From contig MNCI01015910.1 of NCBI GenBank assembly GCA_015680685.1, forward strand, positions 1,292,592 through 1,356,591: a stretch of DNA of 64,000 bases, given 5' to 3'. The first letter of the stretch is position 1, and the number at the start of each line of letters is the position of its first letter. This document shows, one piece after another, positions 54,531 through 64,000 of this stretch. Made by a program: the position numbers and the translations under genes. The DNA is from Gnetum montanum. Taxonomy: Eukaryota > Streptophyta > Gnetopsida > Gnetales > Gnetaceae. Under the pieces are notes generated by a model. The model saw only the letters and a program-made list of their open reading frames with translations, was not told the origin of the DNA and did no database searches.

Positions 54531-55731
54531 ACATGAGTTGACATGACAATGTGAACATTTCTTAATAATTTTTTTAAGGTGGCTTAGTAGATATCCTTGG
54601 GGAAACTTGAGAAGGATCTGTAACCACATATGCCTATGATGGTTTGAGTATATTATTGGGCATAAAGAAAGCTCTTGTTTGAGGCTTCTTCTTAGAACCA
54701 CTTGAGTTTTTGTTTAATTAAAAGAGTAAATCTTGATTAACATTATGTTATTAAGGATATGAAGGTATCTTGCCTTGCATCGATGATGCAAGTGGCAACA
54801 AAGTGAAGATATAAGCTACAAAGTGTTGTTGATGTGGATAATAATGAGTGTAAGTGGAAGAAGATTTAGTTCATGAAAAGGTGGGTCTATGATATTAAGA
54901 GGGATAGTAGTGATGAGAAGAAGAAGTGTGGCCTATAGAACCACTTGGAAACATAGGCTACTGGACATAGTATCCATATCGATTAGGTTGGTGGTAAGGT
55001 TACTACTACCTTGGTGATGGCATCTCCCATGACTATGGGTTTTTCCATTGATGATAATAGTCTTGAGGTTGAGTTGGCATTTCACATGGATAATATTATT
55101 TTTGGAGGAATTGTTACAAATAGTTTCCTTATAGATAAACTAATTTCTTAGGTGATTGCCTCTTAGCAAGCTTTGAATTCAAGGCATAGATCCCAAATTT
55201 CTACAAGTATGAAAGTATTGAACAAAATCCCTTTGAATGTTCATATTAATAAATGTCACATCCTTAAACACCTGTATCAAAATATTCAACCTCATCAACT
55301 GTTGTAACCTTACCTTTCTATTGATGCTAGTCCTTTACTATATCATTTCTCCTTCTTCTATCTTTATCCATATTTCCTTGCTCTATTTTATCCTTCATAA
55401 TTTTAAGAGTAGTTTGGAACTTTTGATCCAAGTATTCCTACATTTTATCCATCCTAGTTGATACCTCTATGATATATTTTTGAATTGGAAAGATTTTTCA
55501 TTACACAACCTTCTCTAATGATGCTTCTTCCTCACGATCGTAGAGACATATCTCCTTTTTATAGATGGAGGATTCTCTATTAAACTTCTTTGCACATTTT
55601 TTCTTTCACAACTCCCCTTCCTCTTTTTTTACTTGATTAATAAGCCTTTATATCTTATGAGCTCTTATTTCTATCAATCTTCCTTGTGCATAAATCCCAA
55701 AAATCTCTCTAGTTTTATTTCTAAGTTCATT
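54531..55731 (-). pseudogene. Gag pseudogene of H, C-terminal half
   Basis: The Pro-rich end, the SWEMP-like motif (sense AGTCATGGGAG, 55024-55034) and the helical part with ANEEGEL-like residues near 55620 align with C and B. It is cut at 55731 by insertion of element F, so the N-terminus would lie beyond F to the right, outside the window. Confidence 0.72.
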
Positions 55732-56604
55732 TGATGGAGTGTATTTTATCTAGCTTTGATATAGGATATCTGATATCAGAGCTTTGATATTGATACTCGA
55801 TATCAAGGACCCATAAGAAATGGTATTTGATATCATGAGATGTGTGTCAACCTATAAATATAACACTTGGATGCACGATTTTAGAATCATATTAGTCATA
55901 GTGTAGCAAAGATCTTGCAGTTTTTCTTCCCTAAAGTTAGAATATTTTCCCAAGTTCCCATAGCAAGAGTCATTAAATGTATGGATATTTATTCAATCAT
56001 TATTATACCTAAGCACAATAGTATGTGTATCAATAAAGATGATCTTTCTAATAAACCTTGCAGCACTTTGGCTAGATTATTTATTTTTGTCATGCATTCA
56101 ATGTTTTCATCAATTTTAGTTAATGCTTTTAAGTAATTAAGATAAATTAAGCTAGATTAAATAATGATTAATTAAGCACATAAGCACTACCACTTCAAGA
56201 ATGTGCATGATACTTGGTAATCCCAGTAATGCTTAATGTTAGCTAATCTAGTAGCATTATACATGTTCAAGATGTGTATAAAAAGTGGAACCAGATGCTT
56301 ATGTTAGGATTAGTTAGACATTAATTAATTATTTATATTAAATTAATTCATTTCTTTTATCCTTTGTTTTAAGCACCCAAAACATAAAACATAAAAATAA
56401 TAAAAATCATATGCCTCACTTACACTTAACCATACCTTTGCATATCACAAGTGTAATTGGAAAGACAACGAATGATTGTTAGGGCAAGTTTACTTCCCAT
56501 AGGCTAGTGTACCAGGAGATAAAGGATCCATGGAATTCAACTAAATCATGCATTAACTCTTAGTGATTCATATGGTTGAGCGTAGGGGTATTCGCCGCTT
56601 GTCA
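55732..56604 (+). repeat. 5' LTR of element F
   Basis: 873 bp. It starts TGATGGAGTG and ends CTTGTCA. U3 has GATATC palindromes (55760-55840) and CCTATAAATATAAC (55850-55863) as TATA box. The left flank is TCATT; the other flank is out of the window. Confidence 0.85.
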
Positions 56605-56605
56605 T

Positions 56606-56622
56606 TGGCACAATTACCAAGA
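56606..56622 (+). promoter_or_regulatory. Primer binding site of F (tRNA-Asp-like, decayed)
   Basis: TGGCACAATTACCAAGA, one base after the LTR. Confidence 0.72.
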
Positions 56623-56734
56623 CCTCTTTTTGTTTAAAATGTCTGCTATCTAGGCATAGTGAAAATCATTAACATCGTTGGATGAACCCTAAGGTAAACA
56701 TCATTCTAAAAATAAATATAATAATTTGAGCACA

Positions 56735-59160
56735 ATGAGATCTTATTCTAATGAAAAATTTTCTTCTTCTCATAGGTGCAATAATACTAAATCGCCAGTG
56801 CCTCAAGAATGCAGGATGATATATACCCATCTAGATGAGTACGTCTTCACCTTCATCTTGCATAGGATGAACAACTATAGTGGTGAAATATGGAGGGTAA
56901 CATTGTAATTCCTCTTGATCAATATATCCCCAAAATTTTGCTCCAAACTCTTAGGAGGTTGAGCATCCAAGATCGTCAAGAAGAGTATGTTGTGCATGAC
57001 CATGACTACTAGGACTACCATCCCACTAAAACACAATGCAAGAGAGATTGACATCAAGATAAGCACTATGAGGCTATGAAAGAGAAATGGTTTACCAACC
57101 CCTTGTTTTTGCTAAAAAAATGATAATGAGGATCCTCCCTCTAGGGGTTCTTTACATGAAGATTCTCTATCCCTTAATATTGGTGATGGGGGCTTAAACT
57201 TGAATTTACAAACCACTATCAATAATCTAGATTCAGGCAAAAGTGGACATCAAAGCAAGGGCTTAGGTAAGCATTAAAATGACAAGAAAGCTGATGAATG
57301 TGGTTGTAAAAAGTGTAGAGGAGTTGGTAGATACCATGGTGGTGGTAGTCCTCCTCCCTCTTCATCCTATTTGTCTACATCTTCTTCTTCCTCTTCTAGT
57401 TCTAACAAACATCGTAGAAAGAACAACTATGATGAAGGCAAACAATGGGACAATCATAATTGCAAAGACTACCATGAATGAATGGGTAGCAAAGGACATC
57501 ATAGGAATCATCAAAATAATGATGATGATGAGCCTTTACCAGCCACTCAAAGCATGCTAAATATTGTAGAGGTAGTAAAAATTCCAGCCAAGCATGTGAA
57601 AGATAGTCGAATCAAGCGACTTGGCATGAACAATATCCTTAGATTTGAGGGGGATTATAACTCTTATTCACAAACACATCTTCAAGTCTTTCATGATGCC
57701 TATTCCTTACAAAATATTGAAAATTATTGGCAAAAATTAAAGTTATTTTCTAGGATAGTCATCAAGGAAGAAAAAAGTTGGTATCGATTCTTGAAGCTGA
57801 AATCCATCTGTAGATAGAGTACAATGTTAGAGTTGTTTAATGATAACTATCAGATGTAGTCTTGAGTGTCTAATCTAACAAGGTAGATCCAAGGATGGAA
57901 ATAAGAAACATATGAACCCTTGGAGACCACCATGGAAAGTTACTATTCTCTCATGACTAATGCCCTAACCATGGTTATTCTCAATGGGAATAACTTTGCC
58001 ACATCGTAGATGGAATCAAATCAAAAATGAGAATAACTCTTGGGATCTATACCCAAGGAAGACTATCAGAACTTAGAAGTCATCATATCCAAAGTCTAAT
58101 AGAAAAAGTATTAATAAAAGGAGTGCTAAGAAAATGGGAAAGTGCTAAAGAATATAACAAGGATTCTTTCATTAGAAAAAGGGAGGTCTAATTTTGCAAC
58201 AATGAGGAGGAGTCACCACTTGATGAGATGGTGCAACAAAAATTCTTACCAATTCAAAAATATATTTTTTATATATTGACCAAGGTTGATAAATTATGGG
58301 ATTATTTAGATGAAAAATTCCAAACTTCTCTAAAAATTACAAAAGAATCAAGAGAGTAGAGTAGTGATCATGATAGTAGGAGGTGAAGAGAAGCTAAATG
58401 TGCCTACCAAAGGGATAAGGAAAACGTTGTTGTAGTAGAAGAAGTTGTGGAGACATAATTAGATGATGATTGTGGATGTGAAACAACCTAATATGAACAT
58501 CCTAAAGGATGTTTCCCTATCATGTCACACTTGTAGGAGTCTGGGGTGCACATGTTGAATCCTAGACTAGCAAGGAGGCAAGCACCTAGAAGATTACCTT
58601 ATCCTTGAGGCAATCCTAGGTAGTTCCACCAACAACAAACCTACTATCCAAGTGGAGATCCACCATAATCGTACAAGTCGTACTAGCAGTGAAAGCATCC
58701 ATAGTCATGGGGGATGCCACTAACCAAGGCAACAATCCCCTTATAGGTAGCTAGATTCATATGGGTACTATGTTCAGTAACCAATGTCTTCGCATGACTC
58801 TTCTAGTCATGTTTCTTCTCAGCATCACTAGTACCCTTCAAAGTATCATAGAACATACTCTCCATCTACTAGAGAGGAGTCCCCACATCCATATTACCCT
58901 CCTCATCCTTCTACATATGCCCCTCTACCCTCAACCTAGTTACCACCTACTCCATTAATGTAGGAAGAAATTTCATCTCAACCACAACAATGTAATGCAA
59001 CGAGGGTTGTTAACTTACAACTAACTCCTCAATTGAGTGGTTTAGAAACTAGATCACAAAAAGGACCTTTCTTCTAAACCAATAGCCCAACTAAATCCTC
59101 ACATACACATGCAACTAGCAACCCCACTTCTTCATCTTCCTCTGCATCTAATCCATTCAA
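56735..59160 (+). pseudogene. Gag pseudogene of F
   Basis: It starts at the ATG at 56735 (MRSYSNEKFSSSHRCNN). The block MIYTHLDEYVFTF matches MTYTHPDEYIPNFTF of C. The middle has Lys/Arg-rich and Ser-rich stretches (57280-57480), then the core RLGMNNILRFEGDYNS in the open stretch 57482-57817 with WQKLKLFSRIVI and WYRFLKL. The C-terminal half is Pro/Gln-rich, with a CETT.YEHPKGCFPI-like segment near 58470 and the purine motif AGTCATGGGGG at 58703-58713. Stops and frameshifts are present. Confidence 0.8.
58703..58713 (+). promoter_or_regulatory. Polypurine-tract-like motif inside gag (F)
   Basis: AGTCATGGGGG, followed by ATGCCAC as in B and C. Confidence 0.55.
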
Positions 59161-59460
59161 ATCTCCTTCAAACCAAATACCTTCCAAAGTGCATATCGTC
59201 ATGTTAACTCATGCAGTAACCAATTGGATAAAGGTTGGTCACCTTCCTAGGAAACTATATCATCTTAGAAGTTTCCTTATTCACCATAGTAGCCATAAAG
59301 CACAAGGAAACCAAGTGACTAATAGTTGACCCTGAGAGTAACACAACACTTTGCATGAAACCTATTAAGAGCCTAGCATGTGCCTACATAGAAGGCATGG
59401 ATGAACTGAAGCAGGTTCATCACCAACTCTCCATTGACAAAATTGATGATACCAATTTGA
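59161..59460 (+). pseudogene. Protease remnant of F, internally deleted
   Basis: The entry segment WIKVGHLPRKLYHLRSFLIH matches IKVGHLPRKLIDPRSPLIYL of C. The catalytic loop is decayed to a VDPESN-like sequence and the flap and MGRAW parts are gone. The text passes within about 100 codons to MDELKQVHHQL, the start of the linker. Confidence 0.65.
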
Positions 59461-60569
59461 AAGAGTTGGAAATCCCTAAAAATTTTAAACAATAGCCCCT
59501 TAAGTAGAAAACTCTACCTACTGGCATAGAATATGCATTCTTGAAAAATGGCAAGCTAATAATAATCAATGCAAATCTTGCTCCTAAATAAAAAGATATG
59601 TTTTTGAAGGTGGTCAACAGATGACCAATAGCCTTTGCTTGGTCATATCTCAAACTCATAAGGATTGATCCTAGGATATGCCAACATCATATCTACATTG
59701 ATTCTACCATGAATCCAAAGAGGCAACTACAATGATGTTTGATCCCCAAATTGAAGCAAATCAACAAAGAGGAAATCAAATAACTCCTCAAGGTGGGGTT
59801 TATCTATCCCATTGCAGAGAGTGAGTGGGTTAGTCCACTCATGATTGTGCCAAAGAAAGGTGAAAAGTGGTAGGTCTGCATTGATTTCTAGCTGTTGAAT
59901 ATGCAACATTCAAAGATCACTTTCCATTACCATTTGTATATCAAGTGTTGGATACTATTTCTAGGCATTACTATTATAGCTTCCTGGATGGTTATAGCTA
60001 TTATAACCAAATTCAAATCATGCTAGAGGATCAAGCCAAAACCACATTCATGAGTTCTTTGGGGACTTTTGCAAATAGAAAGATGTCATTTTTCCTATGC
60101 AATACCCCTTCCACATTCCAACACCTAGTCTTGAGTATTTTTTAATAGTAGATCAATAGTGGGATGAAAGTATTAATGGATGAATTTTCTACCTATGGGC
60201 TACATTTGAGCAAGCCCTAAACCATCTTGAGCAAGTGCTCAAAATATTTTTGGAGATCAATCTTTGTCTCAATTAGCAGAAGAGCCATCTGGTGGCCTAG
60301 GAGGGCATTTTGTTGGGACACACAATCTCACAAGTAAGCATTAAGGTTAACCCTAAAAATATTAGGGTTATCCAAGGAATTACCCATTAACCAAAAACTA
60401 TAAAAGATGTCCAATCATTCCTTGGCACACTAGTTACTACTAAAAATTCATAGAAAATTTTTCTAAGAATGCAAAACTATTAGTCAAGCTAACAAAGAAA
60501 GATGCTCCATTCCAATAGCTGAAGAAGAAACTTGTAGAAACTCCAATTCCACAAGCACTAGACTAATAT
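59461..60569 (+). pseudogene. Reverse transcriptase pseudogene of F
   Basis: Linker with LPTGIEYAFLKNGKLIIINA, then FIYPIAESEWVSPLMIVPKK (about 59800-59860), VCIDF, and the open stretch 59945-60145 with YYYSFLDGYSYYNQIQIMLE and CNTPSTFQHLVLSIF. The YMDD region is frameshifted (about 60165-60195). The connection part near 60440 reads FIENFSKNAKLLVKLTKKDA. About 30 codons between this and the LKKKLVETPIPQALD segment are missing. Confidence 0.82.
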
Positions 60570-61000
60570 AAACCATTTCATGTCATGATGGATTCATTAA
60601 ATTATTTCTTGGGGGTCATGGTTACATAGTTAGATAATCGAAAACATCCTTATTACATCCACTATGTAAGCCAAAGCATTGTGTGTGCATAACTAAACTA
60701 CACCACCACAAAATAAGGAATTAATGGTAGTGGTGTCTTCATTGGAGAAATGCAAGTACTATGTGTTTGGATACAAGGTGTTCATGCACATGGACCATAG
60801 TGCAATTCACTTCTTGATGAATAAGCCAACGATGAGCTCCTATGTCATATAGTGGTTGGTGATCTTGTAGGAATTCAATCTTATGATAGTAGATTAAAAA
60901 GGAACAGAGAATGTGGTCACTAATCACTTCTCTCAATTGAGATGGGACAATAAAGAAGAGGAAAGTCCACTATCTAATTAGTTTCTTAATGAACTTCTCT
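60570..61000 (+). pseudogene. RNase H pseudogene of F
   Basis: Sense segments HPYYIHYVSQSI, then a KCKYYVFGYKVFMHMDHSAI-type stretch (about 60745-60810) and FLMNKPTMSSYVI. A frameshift divides the domain in two. It leads directly into integrase. Confidence 0.75.
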
Positions 61001-62343
61001 TTTCTGGGGCTATAACTGAACAATTGTCCATTAAGAATAAATGGTACAATGGCATTCTCACCTATCTTCTCACTCAAGAGATGCCATAAGAACTAGACTA
61101 TAGGAAGAAACAATAGTTTCTTCACTATGTGAAACACTTCATGGACATCAACAAGCACCTCTACAAGGTGTGCACTAATGGCCTAGTTTTTTGGTGCATC
61201 CCTAATGCTAATCAACTATGCATTCTCCATGATGCTCTTGAGGGTCCTTGTGGGGGTCACTATGCAAGGCGATGCATGGCCATTAAGATCTTGATGGCAA
61301 GATATTACTAGCCAACACTTTTTAGGAATGCTCATCAATTTTTTAACTCTTGTGAACATTGCTAGCATGATGGTGAAATGATCACTCATATGAAGGATCC
61401 TTAGTAGTGGATCGAACCACTAGAACCCTTTGACATCTAGGGCACTAAATTCATGGGTTTCATCATGCCCATGTAAAAAGGAAAGATGTACATCATAGTC
61501 ACTATTGACTATTGTATGAAATTGGTAGAATCAACAACTATCACTGACTATACATCTTCTACTATAGCTCAGTTTGTATAATAGAATGTTGTAAATAGAT
61601 TTGGTGTGCCAAGTGCATTAAGTTTTAATAATGGAAACCATTTTACAGGCACTACCTTTAGAAAGCTCATGCAATGCTTGGGGGTTGAGTATAAATTAAC
61701 ACCACCTTATCATCCCCAAGCCAATGGTTAGGCTATGGTTCCAAATAGGGAAATCACTATGATCTTAATAAGAATAGTTAGTAAATATAAGAGAGCCTAG
61801 AGCATGAAACTCAATGATGCTCTCTAGGCCTACTACTCCACCTAGAAGCTCCCTATAGGCTACTCTCCCTATGAGCTGGTGTATAGAAAATTGCCAACTC
61901 TTCCTATTCAATCCAACCTTTGTACACTTTCAAAAACCTATGATCTTGACCTGAACTTAATTCTAGCACAAAAAGATAGATTAATGAACCTCAACATGCT
62001 AGATGAAAATTGATTGGTGGCTTTATCATCTAATGAGTTTCAAAAGGCATTTAACAAAAATTACCATGACCTTAGAATTAGGAAATTCAAATTTCAACTA
62101 GGAGATAAGGTCCTTTACTGGAACCCCAAACATGTGCCACAACCAACTAAGTTCCAAAAACTATGGCAAGGTCCTTATATTATTTTCAAAACTTTTCCTT
62201 TTAGGGTCATGTTGATCTATAAACCTAAGAGCACAAACAAGAAACAACAAGTCAACATGCAACAAATTAAACCTTTCCTTGAGTATAAGGAAGCCAGTGG
62301 TCATAACACCTTCTTGGATGGACAACAATGTTCAATTTTTTGA
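61001..62343 (+). pseudogene. Integrase pseudogene of F, best preserved C-terminus
   Basis: The zinc-binding part (61129-61370) has HDALEGPCGGHYARRC and, after a stop, FNSCEHC. The core near 61500-61540 has TIDYCMKLVESTT; the second Asp is changed (FNNGNHF near 61625), and PPYHPQANG follows. The open C-terminal stretch 62014-62343 holds FKFQLGDKVLYWNPKHVPQP and LWQGPYIIFKTFPFRVMLIY, typical of this branch, ending before the purine motif. No chromodomain is present. Confidence 0.85.
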
Positions 62344-62361
62344 ATCTCCTCCTTCTAACAT

Positions 62362-62372
62362 AGTCATGGAGG
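62362..62372 (+). promoter_or_regulatory. Internal polypurine-tract-like motif (F, integrase end)
   Basis: AGTCATGGAGG, continuing AGATGGCCATC. It lies after the integrase stop codon (62341-62343), so here it is not coding. Confidence 0.6.
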
Positions 62373-62404
62373 AGATGGCCATCCATACTAATCATATAAC
62401 TAGA

Positions 62405-62600
62405 TCCTCATTTTTCTTTTTTCTTTTTTTTTTGTTTTAAACATTTTTGTTTTACACTTTGTTGGTTTTACATCATTTTTGCTTTTATACTTTTTACTAT
62501 TTTACACTATTTTTTTTGTTTTATAACATTGTTAATATGTTTTATTTTTCTTAACTATTTTATAATTTCATATATAGTTTTCTTTATTTTGGTGTGATTT
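62405..62600 (+). repeat. T-rich tract of F after integrase
   Basis: Long T runs with TTTGTTTTACACT and TTTTACATCATTTTTGC words, in the same position as in the other copies. Confidence 0.78.
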
Positions 62601-63586
62601 TCTTATTGTGTTCTAATAATAACATGCCTGATTGCCAATAGGATATAGTGCGATTTGCTTGATGTGCAAATGCTCTATCAAGTTATTTGATTGTTAGTGT
62701 CTAGATTCTAGCCTTTAATTTTGTTATTAGTAACTAAGACATGGTTTCTTTTCATGAACTATGTAGTGAGTCCATGTCCTTCAACCATCCACAAACTCTA
62801 TGGTTTTCCTTATTTTGGACACATAAGGTCCCTTTTCATTAATAAAACCTTAACAAACTTGTGACCTTGGTAGTTTCCAAACTTGGAAAGGATTCAAGAG
62901 CTTGAACATGGTGTGATTTTAAGGGGATTTAAAGTTCTTTGTCCCTTCTACCATCTTGAGTGCAAGTGTATTTTTCATGGATCTCTTAATGTTCCATGTC
63001 AATCAATAACAAGAAGTTAAATAAGTCTTTGCATGGTGTGGTTCCCATTCAAAAAAATAAAAAAAATAAGAGGAACGATGGGAATTCCAAGCATAACCCT
63101 TGGACAAAATAAGTAGGCTACAAGAACTAGTTATTGAACTAGAAATACATGTTACCCATGCCTGAAGATCCCCTCTAACTAAGGCCCTTTCTCACTTCCT
63201 GATTTTCCTTTATTCTTAAACAAGGAATGGTGTTTGATTCGTGAGAGCACTCTTGTGTCTCAAGGGGATGGATCAATCTTAGAGTAGTGATGTGAAGTCA
63301 CTGAACATGATTTATTTTGGTTTGGACTAAGGATGAATTTTATTAGGTCATTTAACCACAAGATTAATGAGGGACTTTATGTAACCTTAATCAGAAACTC
63401 TATTTCACTTTCTCTCTCTCATCCATCTATGCTTTTAATGCCTCACCTCACTACCAATGTTCATGTCCTTGTTTGATGTCTTGGTTTAATATGCCAAAAT
63501 TCTTAGGTTGTTTCTTCTAAGTTTTTGTACTTAACTTTCCATAACCATGATCATCCATGGGGCCCATGGACTCCTTGGTTTGAGGA
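62601..63586 (+). other. Post-pol non-coding region of F
   Basis: No coding signal. Shared boxes: TGCATGGTGTGGTTCCCATT (63033-63052), GTTACCCATGCCTGAAGATC (63151-63170) then CCCTCTAACTAAGGCCC, and GTGAAGTCACTGAAC (63291-63305). Confidence 0.68.
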
Positions 63587-63640
63587 TATCCAAGGGTAAC
63601 AAATGGCATGTGCCTACTTTGGGGAGGATATACTTGCATA
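63587..63640 (+). other. Conserved post-pol hairpin (copy F)
   Basis: Arms TATCCAAG and CTTGCATA pair with one mismatch. The inner stem GGC-ATGT-GCC and GCCTACTTTGGGGAGGAT are kept. Confidence 0.65.
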
Positions 63641-64000
63641 CCTTTTGATTGGTATAGTTAAGTTCTTTATCCTTAGACATTCTCACAATCAAATCCTTTT
63701 GCATGCCCCATTAATGACATCCAATTATGCACATCTTCATAATTTTTTTCAATGAAATCCTCTTTTTTGTTGTTGTGAATTCTTTAACCCTCTTCAAGCA
63801 TTTCATTGTATTTGGACTTTTCAAAATTTAATACTGACCTACTTATCCATTTCACCCCATTTTTTTAGTCTTCCTACTAATGTTATTAAAAGAATCAATT
63901 CACCATAATCACAACCTAGACAAATGTAACTACCAACAAGACAAGGTACCTAAAAGCTATAAGTTACACATTGCACACTAATCTATGATTCTGTTGTGAT
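63641..64000 (+). other. Right edge, post-hairpin non-coding DNA of F
   Basis: AT-rich, no ORF. It is expected to lead to the internal promoter and extra ORF beyond the window. Nothing further is recognised. Confidence 0.5.

Larger units (their letters stand above)
47985..55731 (-). mobile_element. Element H: Athila/Tat-type retrotransposon, gag to post-pol
   Basis: Read on the minus strand: gag (cut on the right by F), protease, RT, an inserted sequence, RNase H, integrase, and post-pol region with hairpin and internal promoter. It is cut on the left by G inside the leader of its extra ORF. Confidence 0.85.
55732..64000 (+). mobile_element. Element F: Athila/Tat-type retrotransposon, 5' part
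   Basis: Plus strand: 5' LTR, primer site, gag, protease remnant, RT, RNase H, integrase and post-pol region up to the right edge. The extra ORF and 3' LTR would lie outside. It is inserted in H's gag. Confidence 0.88.

Noticed and set aside
1-64000. tRNA, rRNA or other structural RNA genes
   Set aside because: The only tRNA-like words are primer sites of 17-18 bases beside LTRs; no cloverleaf or rRNA sequence was seen.
1-64000. Endogenous pararetrovirus or a true plant virus
   Set aside because: Every pol copy has integrase after RNase H and LTRs or LTR remnants nearby; no movement protein or coat protein signature was found.

Overview
The window is nuclear DNA from a plant with a large, repeat-rich genome. 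It is AT-rich, has no host gene that I can recognise, and is filled almost edge to edge by decayed LTR retrotransposons nested in one another. The species cannot be named from the sequence; a seed plant with a very large genome is the natural inference. Apart from one fragment, all copies belong to one Ty3/gypsy group. Their LTRs start TGATGA and end TCATCA, the primer site resembles the 3' end of tRNA-Asp, and the order is gag-protease-RT-RNase H-integrase with no chromodomain seen. A long non-coding region after pol is followed by an extra ORF before the 3' LTR. This is the plan of the Athila/Tat branch, and the ORF in the env position favours Athila.

Layout. Z (1-6072, minus) is a pol remnant fused at about 6072 to A, an older copy of which only the extra ORF survives, in three pieces (6370-6992, 27086-27382, 34921-36782). 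B (6993-27085, minus) is inserted in A. It has both LTRs, gag-pol and the extra ORF, and is about 12.6 kb without its own insertion. C (8513-16035, minus) is inserted in B's extra ORF with a perfect CCCTT target duplication. C is a gag-protease element lacking RT to integrase. D (27383-34920, plus) is a second gag-only element of nearly the same size, also inside A. E (36979-44774, minus) has its 3' LTR, extra ORF, integrase and RNase H, and stops inside RT. G (44775-47977, minus) is a fragment of a different, chromovirus-like element. H (47985-55731, minus) has gag to integrase plus the post-pol region, with an unclassified 1.2 kb insertion (51450-52689). F (55732 to the right edge, plus) has a 5' LTR and gag-pol and runs out of the window.

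All coding regions are broken by stops and frameshifts. C is the best preserved and keeps many CpG sites, which fits its innermost position.

The most interesting signals are non-coding and were found by comparing copies. (1) The sequence AGTCATGGGGG, which forms the 3' polypurine tract, recurs at three further fixed places: gag, the integrase end, and the leader of the extra ORF. It lies in different reading frames. (2) In all copies examined the integrase-end copy is followed by a T-rich tract, as in a lentiviral central polypurine tract and termination site. (3) A hairpin of about 50 nt between integrase and the extra ORF occurs in seven copies, with paired base changes in its stem. (4) A TATA box with LTR-like repeats, a splice donor and a splice acceptor lie directly upstream of the extra ORF, suggesting it has its own promoter and a 5' UTR intron. 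The extra ORF encodes a plant-specific domain plus a long coiled coil and shows no envelope-like membrane segments.
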